NCBI GenBank assembly: GCA_030427085.1
Contig: JAUHXH010000004.1
Location: forward strand, 434,001 to 498,000
DNA length: 64,000 nt
Source of the DNA: Gammaproteobacteria bacterium
GTDB lineage: Bacteria; Pseudomonadota; Gammaproteobacteria; Pseudomonadales; Halieaceae
Direction: 5' to 3'
This document shows positions 8,662 to 18,380 of the stretch, piece by piece. The position numbers were made by a program, and so were the translations under genes. How positions within the stretch are numbered: the first letter of the stretch is position 1; each line of letters begins with the position of its first letter. The notes beneath the pieces were generated by a model. The model ran no database searches. It saw only the letters and a program-made list of their open reading frames with translations, and had not been told where the DNA came from.

Positions 8662-10113
8662 ATGAACTTTATTGTCAAGTTTTTCCCAGAGATCACCATC
8701 AAGAGCAAGCCGGTGCGCCGGCGCTTCGTGAGTCAGTTGAGTGACAACGTAAAGGCGGTGTTGCAGGAGTTGTCGCCGGATTTCACGGTTCAGAAGCACT
8801 GGGACAAACTGCAGGTGAGCCATGCGGGTGATGATCCCGTACTGCGGGAACAGGCCCTGGATGCGCTGCAGCGCATTGCGGGTATCGGTTTGATCCTCGC
8901 GGTTCGCGAGCACCCGCTGGGCGACTTTGACGACGTGCTGGCCCGCACCGCCGAGGTTTACTTGCCGCGCATCGCCGGTAAAACCTTCGCTGTTCGCTGC
9001 AAGCGCAGCGGCAAGCATGACTTCCGTTCCGTCGATGTGGAGCGCTATGTGGGCGGCGGCCTGATGAAGCAGGGTGAAGCCGCAGGCGTGAATCTGGGCA
9101 ATCCCGACGTCACCGTACAAATGGAAATCGCCCAGAACCGCCTCTACGTTGTGGATGGCCGGTACCAAGGGCTCGGAGGCTTCCCGCTGGGCAGTATTGA
9201 TTCGGTAATGTCGCTCATTTCCGGCGGTTTTGACTCACCGGTGGCCAGCTACCTGACCATGAAGCGCGGCCTGCGCACCCACTTCCTGTTTTTCAACCTG
9301 GGTGGTCGCGATCACGAGATCGGTGTGAAGGAAGTGGCGCTGTACCTGTGGCAGCGCTATGGCTCCAGGCAGCGAGTGCTGTTCATCAGTGTGCCCTTTG
9401 AGGAGGTGGTAGCCGAACTGCTGGCCAGAGTGCAGGACAGCCAGATGGGGGTGATCCTCAAGCGCATGATGCTGCGCGTGGCGGACCGGCTTGCGGAAGA
9501 GTTGGAAGTAGACGCCCTGGTCACCGGCGAGGCGGTCGCACAGGTCAGTTCCCAGACCCTGCGCAACCTGTCGGTTATCGATAGCGTCACGGATCGGCTG
9601 GTGCTGCGTCCCCTGATCGCGGCCGACAAAGAGGACATCATCCGCACCGCCGGACAGATTGGCACCGAGGATTTCGCCGCCAACATGCCCGAATATTGCG
9701 GCGTGATATCGGTGAATCCCACCACCCGCGCTCGCCCGGAGCGTATCGCGGAGGAAGAGGCCCGTTTTGACATGGGCATTCTCGACCGCGCCATTGCCAA
9801 CGCCAAGCAGACGCGCATCGATCGCCTGGCGGAGGAAGAGTTGGAGCGTGTGGATGTGGAGGTGCTGTCGGTGCCGCTGGCAGAGTCGACAATTATCGAC
9901 ATTCGCCATCCCACGGAAGAAGAGCTGGCGCCCCTGCAGGTTCACGTGCCGGTGCTTAAAATCCCCTTCTACGAACTGCACAGCAAGGCGGCTGCGCTGC
10001 CCGCCGGACAGACTTACATGCTGTACTGCGGGAAGGGGGTGATGAGCCGTCTGCACGCCAGCCATCTGGCGGACTCCAGCCAGATCACGGTAAAAGTTTA
10101 CGCCCCCGGCTGA
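8662..10113 (+). CDS. thiI: tRNA 4-thiouridine synthase / ThiI with rhodanese domain
   Basis: ThiI makes 4-thiouridine at position 8 of tRNA and, in enteric bacteria, passes sulfur to ThiS for thiamine thiazole. The 483-residue protein has the full gammaproteobacterial layout: ferredoxin-like and THUMP domains (residues 1-165), a PP-loop ATPase domain with SGGFDSPVASYLTMKRG, and a C-terminal rhodanese domain. The rhodanese loop LYCGKGVMSRLHA carries the persulfide Cys. ATG 8662 gives the family N-terminus MNFIVKFFPEITIKSKPVR. Confidence 0.97.
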   Translation: MNFIVKFFPEITIKSKPVRRRFVSQLSDNVKAVLQELSPDFTVQKHWDKLQVSHAGDDPVLREQALDALQRIAGIGLILAVREHPLGDFDDVLARTAEVYLPRIAGKTFAVRCKRSGKHDFRSVDVERYVGGGLMKQGEAAGVNLGNPDVTVQMEIAQNRLYVVDGRYQGLGGFPLGSIDSVMSLISGGFDSPVASYLTMKRGLRTHFLFFNLGGRDHEIGVKEVALYLWQRYGSRQRVLFISVPFEEVVAELLARVQDSQMGVILKRMMLRVADRLAEELEVDALVTGEAVAQVSSQTLRNLSVIDSVTDRLVLRPLIAADKEDIIRTAGQIGTEDFAANMPEYCGVISVNPTTRARPERIAEEEARFDMGILDRAIANAKQTRIDRLAEEELERVDVEVLSVPLAESTIIDIRHPTEEELAPLQVHVPVLKIPFYELHSKAAALPAGQTYMLYCGKGVMSRLHASHLADSSQITVKVYAPG

Positions 10114-10150
10114 GGGGAAATTCACACTGCATCCGTAACACGCACTAGGG

Positions 10151-10156
10151 TATAAT
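10151..10156 (+). promoter_or_regulatory. -10 box of the typA promoter
   Basis: TATAAT lies 46 bp before the typA start, between thiI and typA. The -35 region (TGCATC at 17 bp) is weak. Confidence 0.45.
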
Positions 10157-10202
10157 CCGCGCCCTCTTTTTGACCTGCCGCTGTGCCGGCCCGGGATTTC
10201 CC

Positions 10203-12014
10203 TTGATCGACAATCTTCGCAATATCGCCATCATCGCCCACGTTGACCATGGCAAGACCACTCTGGTGGACTGCCTGCTGCAGCAGTCGGGCACCCTGGA
10301 CCGCAAAGCCGCCGGTGCCGAGCGCATCATGGACTCCAATGACCAGGAGAAAGAGCGCGGCATTACCATCCTGTCCAAAAACACCGCCATCAAGTGGGGC
10401 GATTACCGCATCAACATTGTGGATACCCCCGGACACGCCGACTTCGGTGGTGAGGTGGAGCGGGTGCTGTCCATGGTGGACTCGGTGTTGCTACTGGTCG
10501 ACGCGGTCGATGGCCCTATGCCCCAGACCCGCTTCGTGACCTCCAAGGCCTTCGCCCAGGGCCTGAACCCCATCGTGGTGGTGAACAAGGTCGACCGCCC
10601 CGGCGCTCGCCCGGATTGGGTGGTGGACCAGGTCTTTGATCTCTTCGATCGCCTCGGCGCCACCGAAGAGCAGCTCGACTTTCCAGTGATCTACGCTTCC
10701 GCCATTGAAGGTATCGCGGGTGAAGATCACGAGGACATGGCCGCCGATATGGAGCCCCTGTTCCAGACCATCGTGGACAAAGTCCCCGCGCCCCAGGTGG
10801 ACGTGGACGGCCCGCTGCAGATGCAGGTGTCGGCGCTGGACTACAACAGCTACGTGGGTGTTATCGGAGTGGGTCGCATAACTCGCGGCAAATTGACCCC
10901 GAACACGCAAGTCACCGTGGTAGACAGCGAGGGCAACACCCGCAACGGTAAAGTCCTGCAGGTGATGGGTTATCTCGGCCTGGAACGGGTTGATGTAGAA
11001 GCCGCCGAAGCGGGCGATATCGTCTGTGTCACCGGCATCGAAGGCCTGAATATTTCCGACACCCTGTGCGACCCCGCCAATGTGGAAGCCCTGCCCGCCC
11101 TGAGCGTGGACGAGCCCACGGTGAGTATGACCTTCCAGGTCAACGACTCCCCCTTTGCCGGCAAGGAAGGCAAGTTCGTCACCAGCCGTAACATCAAGGA
11201 GCGCCTGGATCGCGAGTTGATCCACAACGTGGCCCTGCGGGTTGAGCCGGGTGACAGCCCCGACAAATTCAAGGTATCCGGCCGGGGCGAACTGCACCTG
11301 TCGGTACTGATCGAAACCATGCGCCGCGAAGGTTTCGAGCTGGGTGTTTCTCGTCCGGAAGTGATCCAGAAGGAAATCGACGGCGTGCTGCAGGAACCCT
11401 ACGAGCAGCTGGTGGTAGACGTTGAAGACGCCCACCAGGGCTCGGTGATGGAAGAGCTGGGCCAGCGCCGCGCCGAACTGGAAAACATGGTGCCGGACGG
11501 CAAGGGCCGTGTACGCCTGGAATTCATTATTCCGGCGCGGGGCCTGATCGGCTTCCGCTCATTGTTCCTGACGCTGACCTCCGGTAGCGGCATCCTGACC
11601 CACGTGTTTGATCACTACGGCCCGGTAAAAAATGCCGAGATCATCCACCGCAGCAATGGCGTGCTGGTGTCCATGGTCAACGGCAAGACCCTGGCCTATT
11701 CCCTGTTCACCCTGCAGGATCGCGGGCGTCTTTATATCGACCCCAACGTGGACGTGTACGAAGGCCAGATCATCGGCCTGCACAGCCGCAACAACGACCT
11801 GGCGGTGAACCCCACCAAGGGCAAACAGCTCACCAACGTGCGCGCTTCCGGCACCGACGACGCCCTGACCCTGACTCCGCCGGTGAAGCACACCCTGGAG
11901 CAGGCGCTTGAATTCGTTGAAGACGACGAGTTGGTGGAGGTAACGCCGGAAAGCATCCGCCTGCGCAAGAAGCTGCTGAAAGAGCACGAGCGCCGCCGCG
12001 CCGGCCGCGTTTAA
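10203..12014 (+). CDS. typA: Ribosome-associated translational GTPase TypA/BipA
   Basis: TypA is an EF-G-like GTPase that binds the 70S ribosome and helps 50S assembly, cold growth and stress responses. The 603-residue protein shows G1 [13 protein letters not shown]2 [12 protein letters not shown]3 [14 protein letters not shown] and G4 [10 protein letters not shown], then EF-G-like domains and the TypA-specific C-terminal domain. The start is a TTG at 10203 giving [13 protein letters not shown], matching the family. Another TTG at 10170 would add 11 unrelated residues. Confidence 0.97.
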   Translation: MIDNLRNIAIIAHVDHGKTTLVDCLLQQSGTLDRKAAGAERIMDSNDQEKERGITILSKNTAIKWGDYRINIVDTPGHADFGGEVERVLSMVDSVLLLVDAVDGPMPQTRFVTSKAFAQGLNPIVVVNKVDRPGARPDWVVDQVFDLFDRLGATEEQLDFPVIYASAIEGIAGEDHEDMAADMEPLFQTIVDKVPAPQVDVDGPLQMQVSALDYNSYVGVIGVGRITRGKLTPNTQVTVVDSEGNTRNGKVLQVMGYLGLERVDVEAAEAGDIVCVTGIEGLNISDTLCDPANVEALPALSVDEPTVSMTFQVNDSPFAGKEGKFVTSRNIKERLDRELIHNVALRVEPGDSPDKFKVSGRGELHLSVLIETMRREGFELGVSRPEVIQKEIDGVLQEPYEQLVVDVEDAHQGSVMEELGQRRAELENMVPDGKGRVRLEFIIPARGLIGFRSLFLTLTSGSGILTHVFDHYGPVKNAEIIHRSNGVLVSMVNGKTLAYSLFTLQDRGRLYIDPNVDVYEGQIIGLHSRNNDLAVNPTKGKQLTNVRASGTDDALTLTPPVKHTLEQALEFVEDDELVEVTPESIRLRKKLLKEHERRRAGRV

Positions 12015-12023
12015 ACTCGCCCA

Positions 12024-12461
12024 GTGAAAGCCCTGCTGCAACGCGTCAGCGCTGCCCGCGTTGAAGTGGGCGGGGACTGCGTGGGTGAGATTGGCGCGGG
12101 GCTGTTGGTGTTGCTGGGTCTGGACAAAGGCGACGATCTGACGGCAGGGCAGCGCCTGCTCGACAAGCTGCTGGCCTATCGCATTTTCGCCGATGACGAA
12201 GGCCGGATGAACCGCAGCGTGGCGGATATCGAGGGCGGGGTATTGCTGGTGTCCCAGTTCACCCTGTCGGCCGATACCCGCAAGGGCTTGCGGCCGAGCT
12301 TTTCCAGCGCGCTGCCACCGGCGGAAGCCGAAGTTCTGTATCTTGAGTTGGTGGATTCACTGCGCCAGCGCCACCCCAATGTCGCCACCGGTCAATTTGG
12401 TGCCGATATGCAAATCACCCTCACCAACGACGGGCCGGTGACCTTCCTGCTGGAAAGCTAG
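12024..12461 (+). CDS. dtd: D-aminoacyl-tRNA deacylase
   Basis: Dtd hydrolyses D-amino acids (and glycine from tRNA-Ala) off mischarged tRNA, a cytosolic proofreading step. The 145-residue length is normal. The catalytic stretch SQFTLSADTRKGLRPSFS and the C-terminal NDGPVTFLLES (Gly-cisPro motif) are both present. The start is a GTG 9 bp after typA, so the two are probably cotranscribed. The last four bases overlap convergent elaA. Confidence 0.96.
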   Translation: MKALLQRVSAARVEVGGDCVGEIGAGLLVLLGLDKGDDLTAGQRLLDKLLAYRIFADDEGRMNRSVADIEGGVLLVSQFTLSADTRKGLRPSFSSALPPAEAEVLYLELVDSLRQRHPNVATGQFGADMQITLTNDGPVTFLLES

Positions 12462-12931
12462 CCGCGATACACCATGTGGAAGTGGGGAATGCCGTCTTCT
12501 ACGTACTCCTCCCCCACCGCTTCAAAACCCAGCTCGCCGTAGAACTTCAGCAAATACGATTGCGCGCCGATCTCGATGGCGGCATCGGGCCAGTGTTGCA
12601 GGTTGTACTCGATACCGCGTCGAACCAGTTCCCGGCCGGTGCTGGTACCTCTGGCATCCGGGTGCACCACGATGCGGCCGATGGCGCTGGCCGGCCAGGA
12701 TAGCCCCGGCGGCAGGCACCTCAGGTAGGCGAGGATTCGTCCATCCACAGAGCCACACAGGTGCGCGCTCTGGGGGTCGAGGCCGTCGATGTCCGGGTAG
12801 GCACAGTCCTGCTCTACCACGAATACGTCCTGCCGCAGCGTCAGTATTTCCAGCAACAGGCGGTTTGGCAGTTCGTCGAAGGTGTAGAACTGCCAACCGA
12901 GGTCCAAAGTGGATTGTGGTTCAACAGGCAT
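12458..12931 (-). CDS. elaA: ElaA-family GNAT N-acetyltransferase
   Basis: This 157-residue acetyltransferase belongs to the ElaA family, whose substrate is not known to me. Family marks are ILTLRQDVFVVEQDCAYPDIDG near residue 30 (broken here at VFVVEQ for identification), the acetyl-CoA loop VVHPDARGTSTGRELV, and the C-terminal YGELGFEAVGEEYVEDGIPH. It is divergent from the cyclic-nucleotide-domain gene, with 117 bp between them, and convergent with dtd by a 4-bp overlap. Confidence 0.9.
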   Translation of the reverse strand: MPVEPQSTLDLGWQFYTFDELPNRLLLEILTLRQDVFVVEQDCAYPDIDGLDPQSAHLCGSVDGRILAYLRCLPPGLSWPASAIGRIVVHPDARGTSTGRELVRRGIEYNLQHWPDAAIEIGAQSYLLKFYGELGFEAVGEEYVEDGIPHFHMVYRG

Positions 12932-13048
12932 ATAGATGCTTTCCGTGCTTACTTGTTAAGATACCGGCGCAGAGGCTTGTTGCCGTTGCACCTCGTGGGG
13001 TGTCGCATCGCGTGAGCCCCAATCGCTGTCGTAAGGATTATTCGCCGG

Positions 13049-13852
13049 ATGCTGGCAAACGCCAAACTGTCGCAGGAATTTACCGTACTGAACCAGCAGT
13101 ATCGCAAGCTGGTGGCTTCGCTGCTGGAAGCGGTGGACATGCATTCCGAGCCGATGCAGGTACCGGCCACCCGGGAGGGCAACTTCCGCGGTTTCGATGC
13201 CGACAAAATGTTCGTGATCACCGAGGGTTCCCTCACCGCGCGATACCAGGGTCGTACAGTGTACATCCTCGAGGCGGGTGATATCTTGCTGCCGGATATT
13301 ACCGGCACCTCAGATCTCGATGCCACGGTGTTTTACGGCAGCGACGCCGGCGCTACGCTGGCTTGCTACCCGGCCCTTGAATTTATGCGCAAGGTACTCA
13401 CCGAACCGGTGGCCATGCGAGTCTGGACCCGCCTGCTGATCACCTATTCCGGCATTATGGTGCGTATCGCCGCCGCCAGCATCGAGGGAGAACGCCTCGC
13501 CATGCCTGGCTTTGAGGTCTATCAGCCGGGTGAGGTAATCATCCGCCAGGGTGAAAGTGCCGATTTCGTGTTTAATCTCCTGTCCGGCAGTGCTGAGGTG
13601 TTGGTGGACGATGTGGTAGTCGGCCGCGTGGAAGAGGGCGAAATTTTCGGCGCCATGGCGGCCCTTACCAACGCCCAGCGCAGTGCCACCGTGCGAGCCT
13701 TTAACGCCTGTTCGGTGGCCAAGGTGCCCCGGGATCAATTTACCGAGCTGATCAAGAATAACCCCGCGACTATTCACGGGTTGCTGGTCGATATGGCCAA
13801 CTCCATCGTGAACCTCAATGAACAACTGGTGGCGCTGCGCGGCATTGAATAA
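13049..13852 (+). CDS. Protein with two tandem cyclic-nucleotide-binding-like domains
   Basis: The 267 residues form two cNMP-binding beta-barrels and little else. The first (about 30-120) is degenerate. The second (about 145-245) is better kept, with FEVYQPGEVIIRQGESADF and the phosphate-cassette-like GEIFGAMAALTNAQRSATVR. There is no DNA-binding helix-turn-helix or enzymatic domain, so it may work through a partner. Whether it binds cAMP or any nucleotide cannot be told. It lies 58 bp before parC on the same strand. Confidence 0.8.
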   Translation: MLANAKLSQEFTVLNQQYRKLVASLLEAVDMHSEPMQVPATREGNFRGFDADKMFVITEGSLTARYQGRTVYILEAGDILLPDITGTSDLDATVFYGSDAGATLACYPALEFMRKVLTEPVAMRVWTRLLITYSGIMVRIAAASIEGERLAMPGFEVYQPGEVIIRQGESADFVFNLLSGSAEVLVDDVVVGRVEEGEIFGAMAALTNAQRSATVRAFNACSVAKVPRDQFTELIKNNPATIHGLLVDMANSIVNLNEQLVALRGIE

Positions 13853-13910
13853 CGCGCGGCAGCCACCCCTTTCTCAAATGGATTAACGGGCTGCGGCCTG
13901 GAAGTGACAG

Positions 13911-16163
13911 ATGTCTGATTTAGTGCAAATTGATCAAGAGGGCGTGGAAACACTCTCGCTGAAGCAGTACACGGAGAAAGCCTACCTGGACTACTCCATG
14001 TACGTCATTCTCGACCGGGCCCTGCCTCACGTGGGCGACGGCTTGAAGCCGGTACAGCGCCGCATCGTGTACGCCATGAGCGAACTGGGCCTGAAGGCCT
14101 CGGCCAAATTCAAGAAATCCGCCCGTACCGTGGGCGACGTGATTGGTAAGTTCCACCCCCACGGCGACAGCGCCGCCTACGAGGCGATGGTGCTGATGGC
14201 CCAGAACTTCAGCTACCGTTACCCGTTGGTGGACGGGCAGGGCAACTGGGGCTCACCGGACGATCCCAAGTCTTTCGCCGCCATGCGTTACACCGAATCC
14301 CGCCTTACCGCCTACGCCGATGTGCTGCTGGGCGAGTTGGGCCAGGGTACGGTGGACTGGACGCCTAACTTCGACGGTACGCTGGACGAGCCCGCGGTAT
14401 TGCCCGCGCAGGTACCCAACGTGCTGCTGAACGGCACCACCGGTATCGCGGTGGGTATGGCCACGGATGTGCCGCCTCATAATTTGAGGGAAGTGGTCAC
14501 CGCCGCCATTCGCATGCTGGACGCCCCGCGCAGCACCGTGGCGGAACTGTGTGAACACGTACAGGCGCCAGACTTCCCCACCGATGCGGAAATCATCACT
14601 CCGCGGGAAGAAATTCTGGCCATGTACGAAAGTGGCCGCGGCGCCCTGCGGATGCGGGCGGTGTGGGAGCGCGACGGTGGCGACATCGTGGTGCGTGCGC
14701 TGCCCTACCAGACCTCCGGCGCCCGCGTACTGGAACAGATCGCCCAACAGATGCAGGCCAAGAAGCTGCCCATGGTGGCTGACCTGCGCGACGAGTCCGA
14801 CCACGAAAACCCCACGCGACTGGTGATCGTGCCGCGCTCCAACCGCGTCGACCTCGAAGCCCTGATGAGCCACCTGTTCGCCAGCACTGACCTGGAGCGC
14901 AGCTACCGGGTCAACCTGAACGTGATTGGTATTGATGGCCGGCCCCAGGTGAAAGGTCTGGACCGTATCCTCAGGGAGTGGCTGGAATTCCGCACCACCA
15001 CCGTGCGGCGGCGTCTGGAATACCGCCTGGACAAGGTGCTCAAGCGCATCCACATCCTTGAAGGTATGTTGGTAGCTTTCCTCAACATCGACGAGGTGAT
15101 CCACATCATCCGCACCGAGGACAAGCCCAAGCCGGTATTGATGCAGCGCTTCAACATCAGCGACGTGCAGGCCGAAGCCATCCTCGAATTGAAACTGCGC
15201 AATCTGGCCAAGCTGGAAGAAATGCGCATTCGCGGTGAGCAGGATGAGCTATCCAAAGAACGCGACGAACTGCAGAAAATCCTCGGTTCTGCAGCCCGCC
15301 TGAAAACCCTGATCAAAAAGGAGCTCGTAGCCGCCGCCGAGCAGTATGGCGACGATCGCCGCTCACCGCTGGCCGAGCGTGAGGAAGCCAAGGCCTTTAG
15401 CGAACTGGAGCTGATGAGCGCCGACCCAGTCACCGTGGTGATGTCCGACAAAGGCTGGATCCGCGCGGCCAAGGGTCACGATATCGACCCCAGCGCCCTG
15501 AGCTACAAATCCGGTGACGGCTTCAAGATGGCCGCCCGCGGCAAGAGTAACCAGAACACCGTGATACTGGACTCCACCGGGCGCGCCTACACAGTACAGT
15601 CCCACAACCTGCCTTCGGCGCGGGGCCAGGGTGAACCGGTTACTGGTCGCATCAATCCTCCCTCGGGTGCGACCTTCGAAGGCCTGTTATTGGGGCCGCC
15701 AGAGCAGCGCTGCCTGCTGGCCAGTGACGCCGGTTACGGCTTTGTGGCCAAACTTGGCGACCTGCAAACCAAGAATCGCGCTGGCAAGGCCGCGCTGAGC
15801 CTGCCCAAGGGCGCGCGGGTGTTACAGCCTGCGGCAATCGACGGCGAGGGCGAACTCCACGTGGTGGCGGTCAGTAACGAGGGCCGCATGCTGGTATTTC
15901 CGCTCGCCGAGTTGCCGGAACTGGCACGCGGCAAAGGCCAGAAAATCATCGGCATTCCCGGCGCGCGGGTCGCCAGTCGGGAAGAGTTCGTGGTGGCGGT
16001 GTCTGTGGTTCAGCCCGGGCAGACCCTGGTGGTCTATGCCGGCAAGCGCCATCATAAGCTCAAGTTCTCCGACCTGGAGCACTATCTGGGTGAGCGCGGC
16101 CGGCGCGGCAACAAGCTACCGCGGGGATTCCAGAAAGTGGATCGGGTGACGGTAGAGGGCTGA
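13911..16163 (+). CDS. parC: DNA topoisomerase IV subunit A
   Basis: ParC, with ParE, decatenates daughter chromosomes. The 750-residue protein has the breakage-reunion domain with catalytic Tyr127 ([11 protein letters not shown]). The quinolone-resistance region [10 protein letters not shown] keeps Ser87 and Glu91, equivalent to E. coli Ser80 and Glu84, so it looks wild type. The C-terminal half is the beta-pinwheel DNA-wrapping domain. The stop is only 9 bp before the accessory operon at 16173, which could receive read-through transcription from parC. Confidence 0.98.
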   Translation: MSDLVQIDQEGVETLSLKQYTEKAYLDYSMYVILDRALPHVGDGLKPVQRRIVYAMSELGLKASAKFKKSARTVGDVIGKFHPHGDSAAYEAMVLMAQNFSYRYPLVDGQGNWGSPDDPKSFAAMRYTESRLTAYADVLLGELGQGTVDWTPNFDGTLDEPAVLPAQVPNVLLNGTTGIAVGMATDVPPHNLREVVTAAIRMLDAPRSTVAELCEHVQAPDFPTDAEIITPREEILAMYESGRGALRMRAVWERDGGDIVVRALPYQTSGARVLEQIAQQMQAKKLPMVADLRDESDHENPTRLVIVPRSNRVDLEALMSHLFASTDLERSYRVNLNVIGIDGRPQVKGLDRILREWLEFRTTTVRRRLEYRLDKVLKRIHILEGMLVAFLNIDEVIHIIRTEDKPKPVLMQRFNISDVQAEAILELKLRNLAKLEEMRIRGEQDELSKERDELQKILGSAARLKTLIKKELVAAAEQYGDDRRSPLAEREEAKAFSELELMSADPVTVVMSDKGWIRAAKGHDIDPSALSYKSGDGFKMAARGKSNQNTVILDSTGRAYTVQSHNLPSARGQGEPVTGRINPPSGATFEGLLLGPPEQRCLLASDAGYGFVAKLGDLQTKNRAGKAALSLPKGARVLQPAAIDGEGELHVVAVSNEGRMLVFPLAELPELARGKGQKIIGIPGARVASREEFVVAVSVVQPGQTLVVYAGKRHHKLKFSDLEHYLGERGRRGNKLPRGFQKVDRVTVEG

Positions 16164-16172
16164 TCGCCTCAA

Positions 16173-17123
16173 ATGATCTGTGTAGTCTCTCCCGAACTCC
16201 CCTGCGGTTCCGCCTGGCTTGCAAACTGCTTTTTCGAGTTGGGTATCCCGGTTTGGAATCTATGGGATGTGGGTGATTCACAATCGTGGCAGCGCACTGG
16301 GTCCAACCGCTATACCTACACTGATCAAGCCACACCCTGGCTTCAGACCCTGCCTGCACTGCGATATGGTCGGGAGTTCGAATTTCTGCAAGACCATGCC
16401 GCCAGTTTTCGTCATGTCTGGCCGGCCTACTGCTCCCGGGAACAAAAAACCCTGTTGTTCGTGAGGGATCCCAGAGATGCACTATATTCTCACTGGCGCA
16501 GGCAGACGTTTAATGACACGTCTTTCAGCCTGACCTTTGAGCAGTTCGTTCACTCTCAGTATCACCACTATCCAATATCTTTCAGGGAGTATTTACTGCT
16601 TTACCTTCATTTGTGGAGGGAGCGGGCGGCGCAGCAAGATGTGTTTGTGGTGAGGTACGAGGACTACCGGCTGGCTGCCACGGAAACACTGACCGCCGTG
16701 CTGCATTTTCTGGGTTTAGAACTACCTGCAGAAAATATTGAGCGGGCCATCCGCCGATCTGATTTCAGCCGGGTTAAAGGTGTTGAAGATCAGATGCAGC
16801 AGGATGGAGAACTGGATCGGCGGTTCAACTATGCAGGTGTTCCCTACGAATACGCGCAACATTTCACTGCCGCCATGCACGATTCTCTGGGAAGTGAATT
16901 CGATGAGTACTATGAATGGTTGGGGTATGAGCCATACGGTTCTCCACGTGAGTTAGCGCGCGGGCCTGGTTCCGGGATTGCTCGACTGGATAGGCTGGTC
17001 GAAGTGATGGCTTGTCAATCATTGGCCAATCAAAACGCTGATCCAAGCCCTGAACCGCAGCGAGAATCTCTAAGGCTGGATTTACAGTCCTGCTCACATC
17101 TTCTCTCAAGTCGCTATTGCTGA
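16173..17123 (+). CDS. Sulfotransferase-fold protein; candidate phosphoramidyl transferase
   Basis: This 316-residue protein has the sulfotransferase fold. An N-terminal PELPCGSAWLANCFFELG resembles the 5'-phosphosulfate-binding loop. LLFVRDPRDALYSHWRR (about residues 94-110) is the 3'-phosphate-binding motif, and VVRYEDYR follows. Sulfotransferases normally use PAPS. Here the neighbours make no PAPS but predict 3'-phospho-CDP-amidate, a donor with the same 3'-phosphonucleotide shape, so I infer transfer of a phosphoramidate to an unknown acceptor. Ordinary sulfation with imported PAPS supply remains possible. Its stop overlaps the next start (TGATG). Confidence 0.75.
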   Translation: MICVVSPELPCGSAWLANCFFELGIPVWNLWDVGDSQSWQRTGSNRYTYTDQATPWLQTLPALRYGREFEFLQDHAASFRHVWPAYCSREQKTLLFVRDPRDALYSHWRRQTFNDTSFSLTFEQFVHSQYHHYPISFREYLLLYLHLWRERAAQQDVFVVRYEDYRLAATETLTAVLHFLGLELPAENIERAIRRSDFSRVKGVEDQMQQDGELDRRFNYAGVPYEYAQHFTAAMHDSLGSEFDEYYEWLGYEPYGSPRELARGPGSGIARLDRLVEVMACQSLANQNADPSPEPQRESLRLDLQSCSHLLSSRYC

Positions 17124-17626
17124 TGGGGAGAGTAATCTGGGTTACCGGGCTGGCCGGTGCGGGTAAAACTAGTCTGGCCAGGGAGCTATTCCACCAACTG
17201 AGCCCAGCCGACCCTTCACTTATTCACCTGGATGGAGAGGATGTACGGGATGTGCTATCTGCCATGCATTTTCACGAGTCGTCCGATCGACGTGAATTGG
17301 CCTTTCGCTACGCCCGCCTGTGTCACTTGCTGGCTGACAGGGGCGCCAGTGTCATCTTCTCCACGATCTCTATGTTCCGCGACGTTCGGGCGTGGAATCG
17401 GGAGCACGTGAGTAACTATACCGAAATTTACTTGAAGTGCTCCGAAGAAACGCTCATGCGCAGGAACAAGAATGGCCTGTACAGCGCTGAAAACGTACAG
17501 GCTATTCCCAATGTTGTGGGTGTCGATATCAAAGCGGAGTTACCCGAAGGCGCTGACCTGACGCTCGTTAATGACGGCGGTGCGACTATATCTGAGTTAG
17601 TGGAGCAAGCGTTGCATGTCATCTGA
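17123..17626 (+). CDS. APS-kinase-like protein; predicted cytidine diphosphoramidate 3'-kinase (Cj1415-like)
   Basis: The 167-residue P-loop kinase resembles CysC. It has Walker A GLAGAGKTS at residues 9-17, LDGEDVRDVL at 36-45, and STISMFRDVRAWNR in place of the usual ISPFR region. No other sulfate-assimilation gene (cysD, cysN, cysH) is near. Its neighbours instead match the Campylobacter jejuni phosphoramidate set, in which the CysC homologue Cj1415 phosphorylates the 3'-OH of CDP-amidate. I infer that activity. ATG 17123 overlaps the stop of the sulfotransferase-like gene. A true APS kinase is the alternative. Confidence 0.75.
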   Translation: MGRVIWVTGLAGAGKTSLARELFHQLSPADPSLIHLDGEDVRDVLSAMHFHESSDRRELAFRYARLCHLLADRGASVIFSTISMFRDVRAWNREHVSNYTEIYLKCSEETLMRRNKNGLYSAENVQAIPNVVGVDIKAELPEGADLTLVNDGGATISELVEQALHVI

Positions 17627-18380
17627 GGGCCTCAAGCTGGCATGGGATTACTCGCCATTGGCAAAGTTCTATGCCAAACGTCCCGGGTATCCAGAACAAA
17701 TCATTGATCGCATAGCCAGCCATATTAACCTTGGCCAGGAATGGTCCGTGTGTGACATAGGCGCCGGGACAGGCAACCTGACTTCACTGCTGTCCGAATA
17801 TGCGAACAGTGTTATTGCCGTTGAGCCAAACTCCGCGATGCGCGCGGAGGGGCTCAGGGCGACGTCGAGCAAAGTTAATGTTCACTGGATCGCGGCCACG
17901 GGCGAGAACACGGGGTTGGAAACGGGTGCCGTTGATCTCGCGGCCTTTGGGTCTTCATTTAATGTTGTGGATCTGTCTTTGGCCCTGCCTGAGGCAAAAC
18001 GCATTTGTCGACCGGGTGGCTGGTTACTGGCTATTTGGAACTATCGTGACCTTGACGACCCGATACAGCAGAAGATCGAGCGCGCTATTAAACAGCTTTT
18101 ACCTGACTATTCCCTTGGCTCCCGTCGGAGCAACTGGGAGTTGTTTTTAAATGAAACAGGTGCGTTCTCCAGCGTTACCGAGTTTTCCCACAAGACCATT
18201 CATAGACAGGCGCCCGACGATATTCTTGAAGCGTGGCGCTCACACGCGACTCTGGCTCGTCAGGCGGGCCACCTGTTTCCGGCCGTGCTGGCGGAAATCG
18301 AATGCATCCTTGCTCCGTACGCCGGCTCCGCGGTGTCGGTACCTTACACCAGCAAGGCCTGGGCAGCGCAGTTCCGTTGA
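17616..18380 (+). CDS. Class I SAM-dependent methyltransferase (phosphoramidate operon)
   Basis: The 254-residue cytosolic protein has the SAM-binding motif VCDIGAGTGNLTSLL at about residues 45-59 and the acidic strand end VIAVEPN. The N-terminal YSPLAKFYAKRPGYPEQIID is typical of the ubiE/COQ5-like superfamily. Its place between the predicted kinase and the glutamine kinase parallels Cj1419/Cj1420, the two methyltransferases of the C. jejuni cluster, so the likely product is an O-methyl phosphoramidate. Only one methyltransferase is present here. The start overlaps the previous gene by 11 bp. Confidence 0.78.
   Translation: MSSEGLKLAWDYSPLAKFYAKRPGYPEQIIDRIASHINLGQEWSVCDIGAGTGNLTSLLSEYANSVIAVEPNSAMRAEGLRATSSKVNVHWIAATGENTGLETGAVDLAAFGSSFNVVDLSLALPEAKRICRPGGWLLAIWNYRDLDDPIQQKIERAIKQLLPDYSLGSRRSNWELFLNETGAFSSVTEFSHKTIHRQAPDDILEAWRSHATLARQAGHLFPAVLAEIECILAPYAGSAVSVPYTSKAWAAQFR

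Noticed and set aside
17123-17626. APS kinase of sulfate assimilation
   Set aside because: No sulfate activation or reduction genes are near, and the companion genes match the phosphoramidate set; kept only as an alternative.
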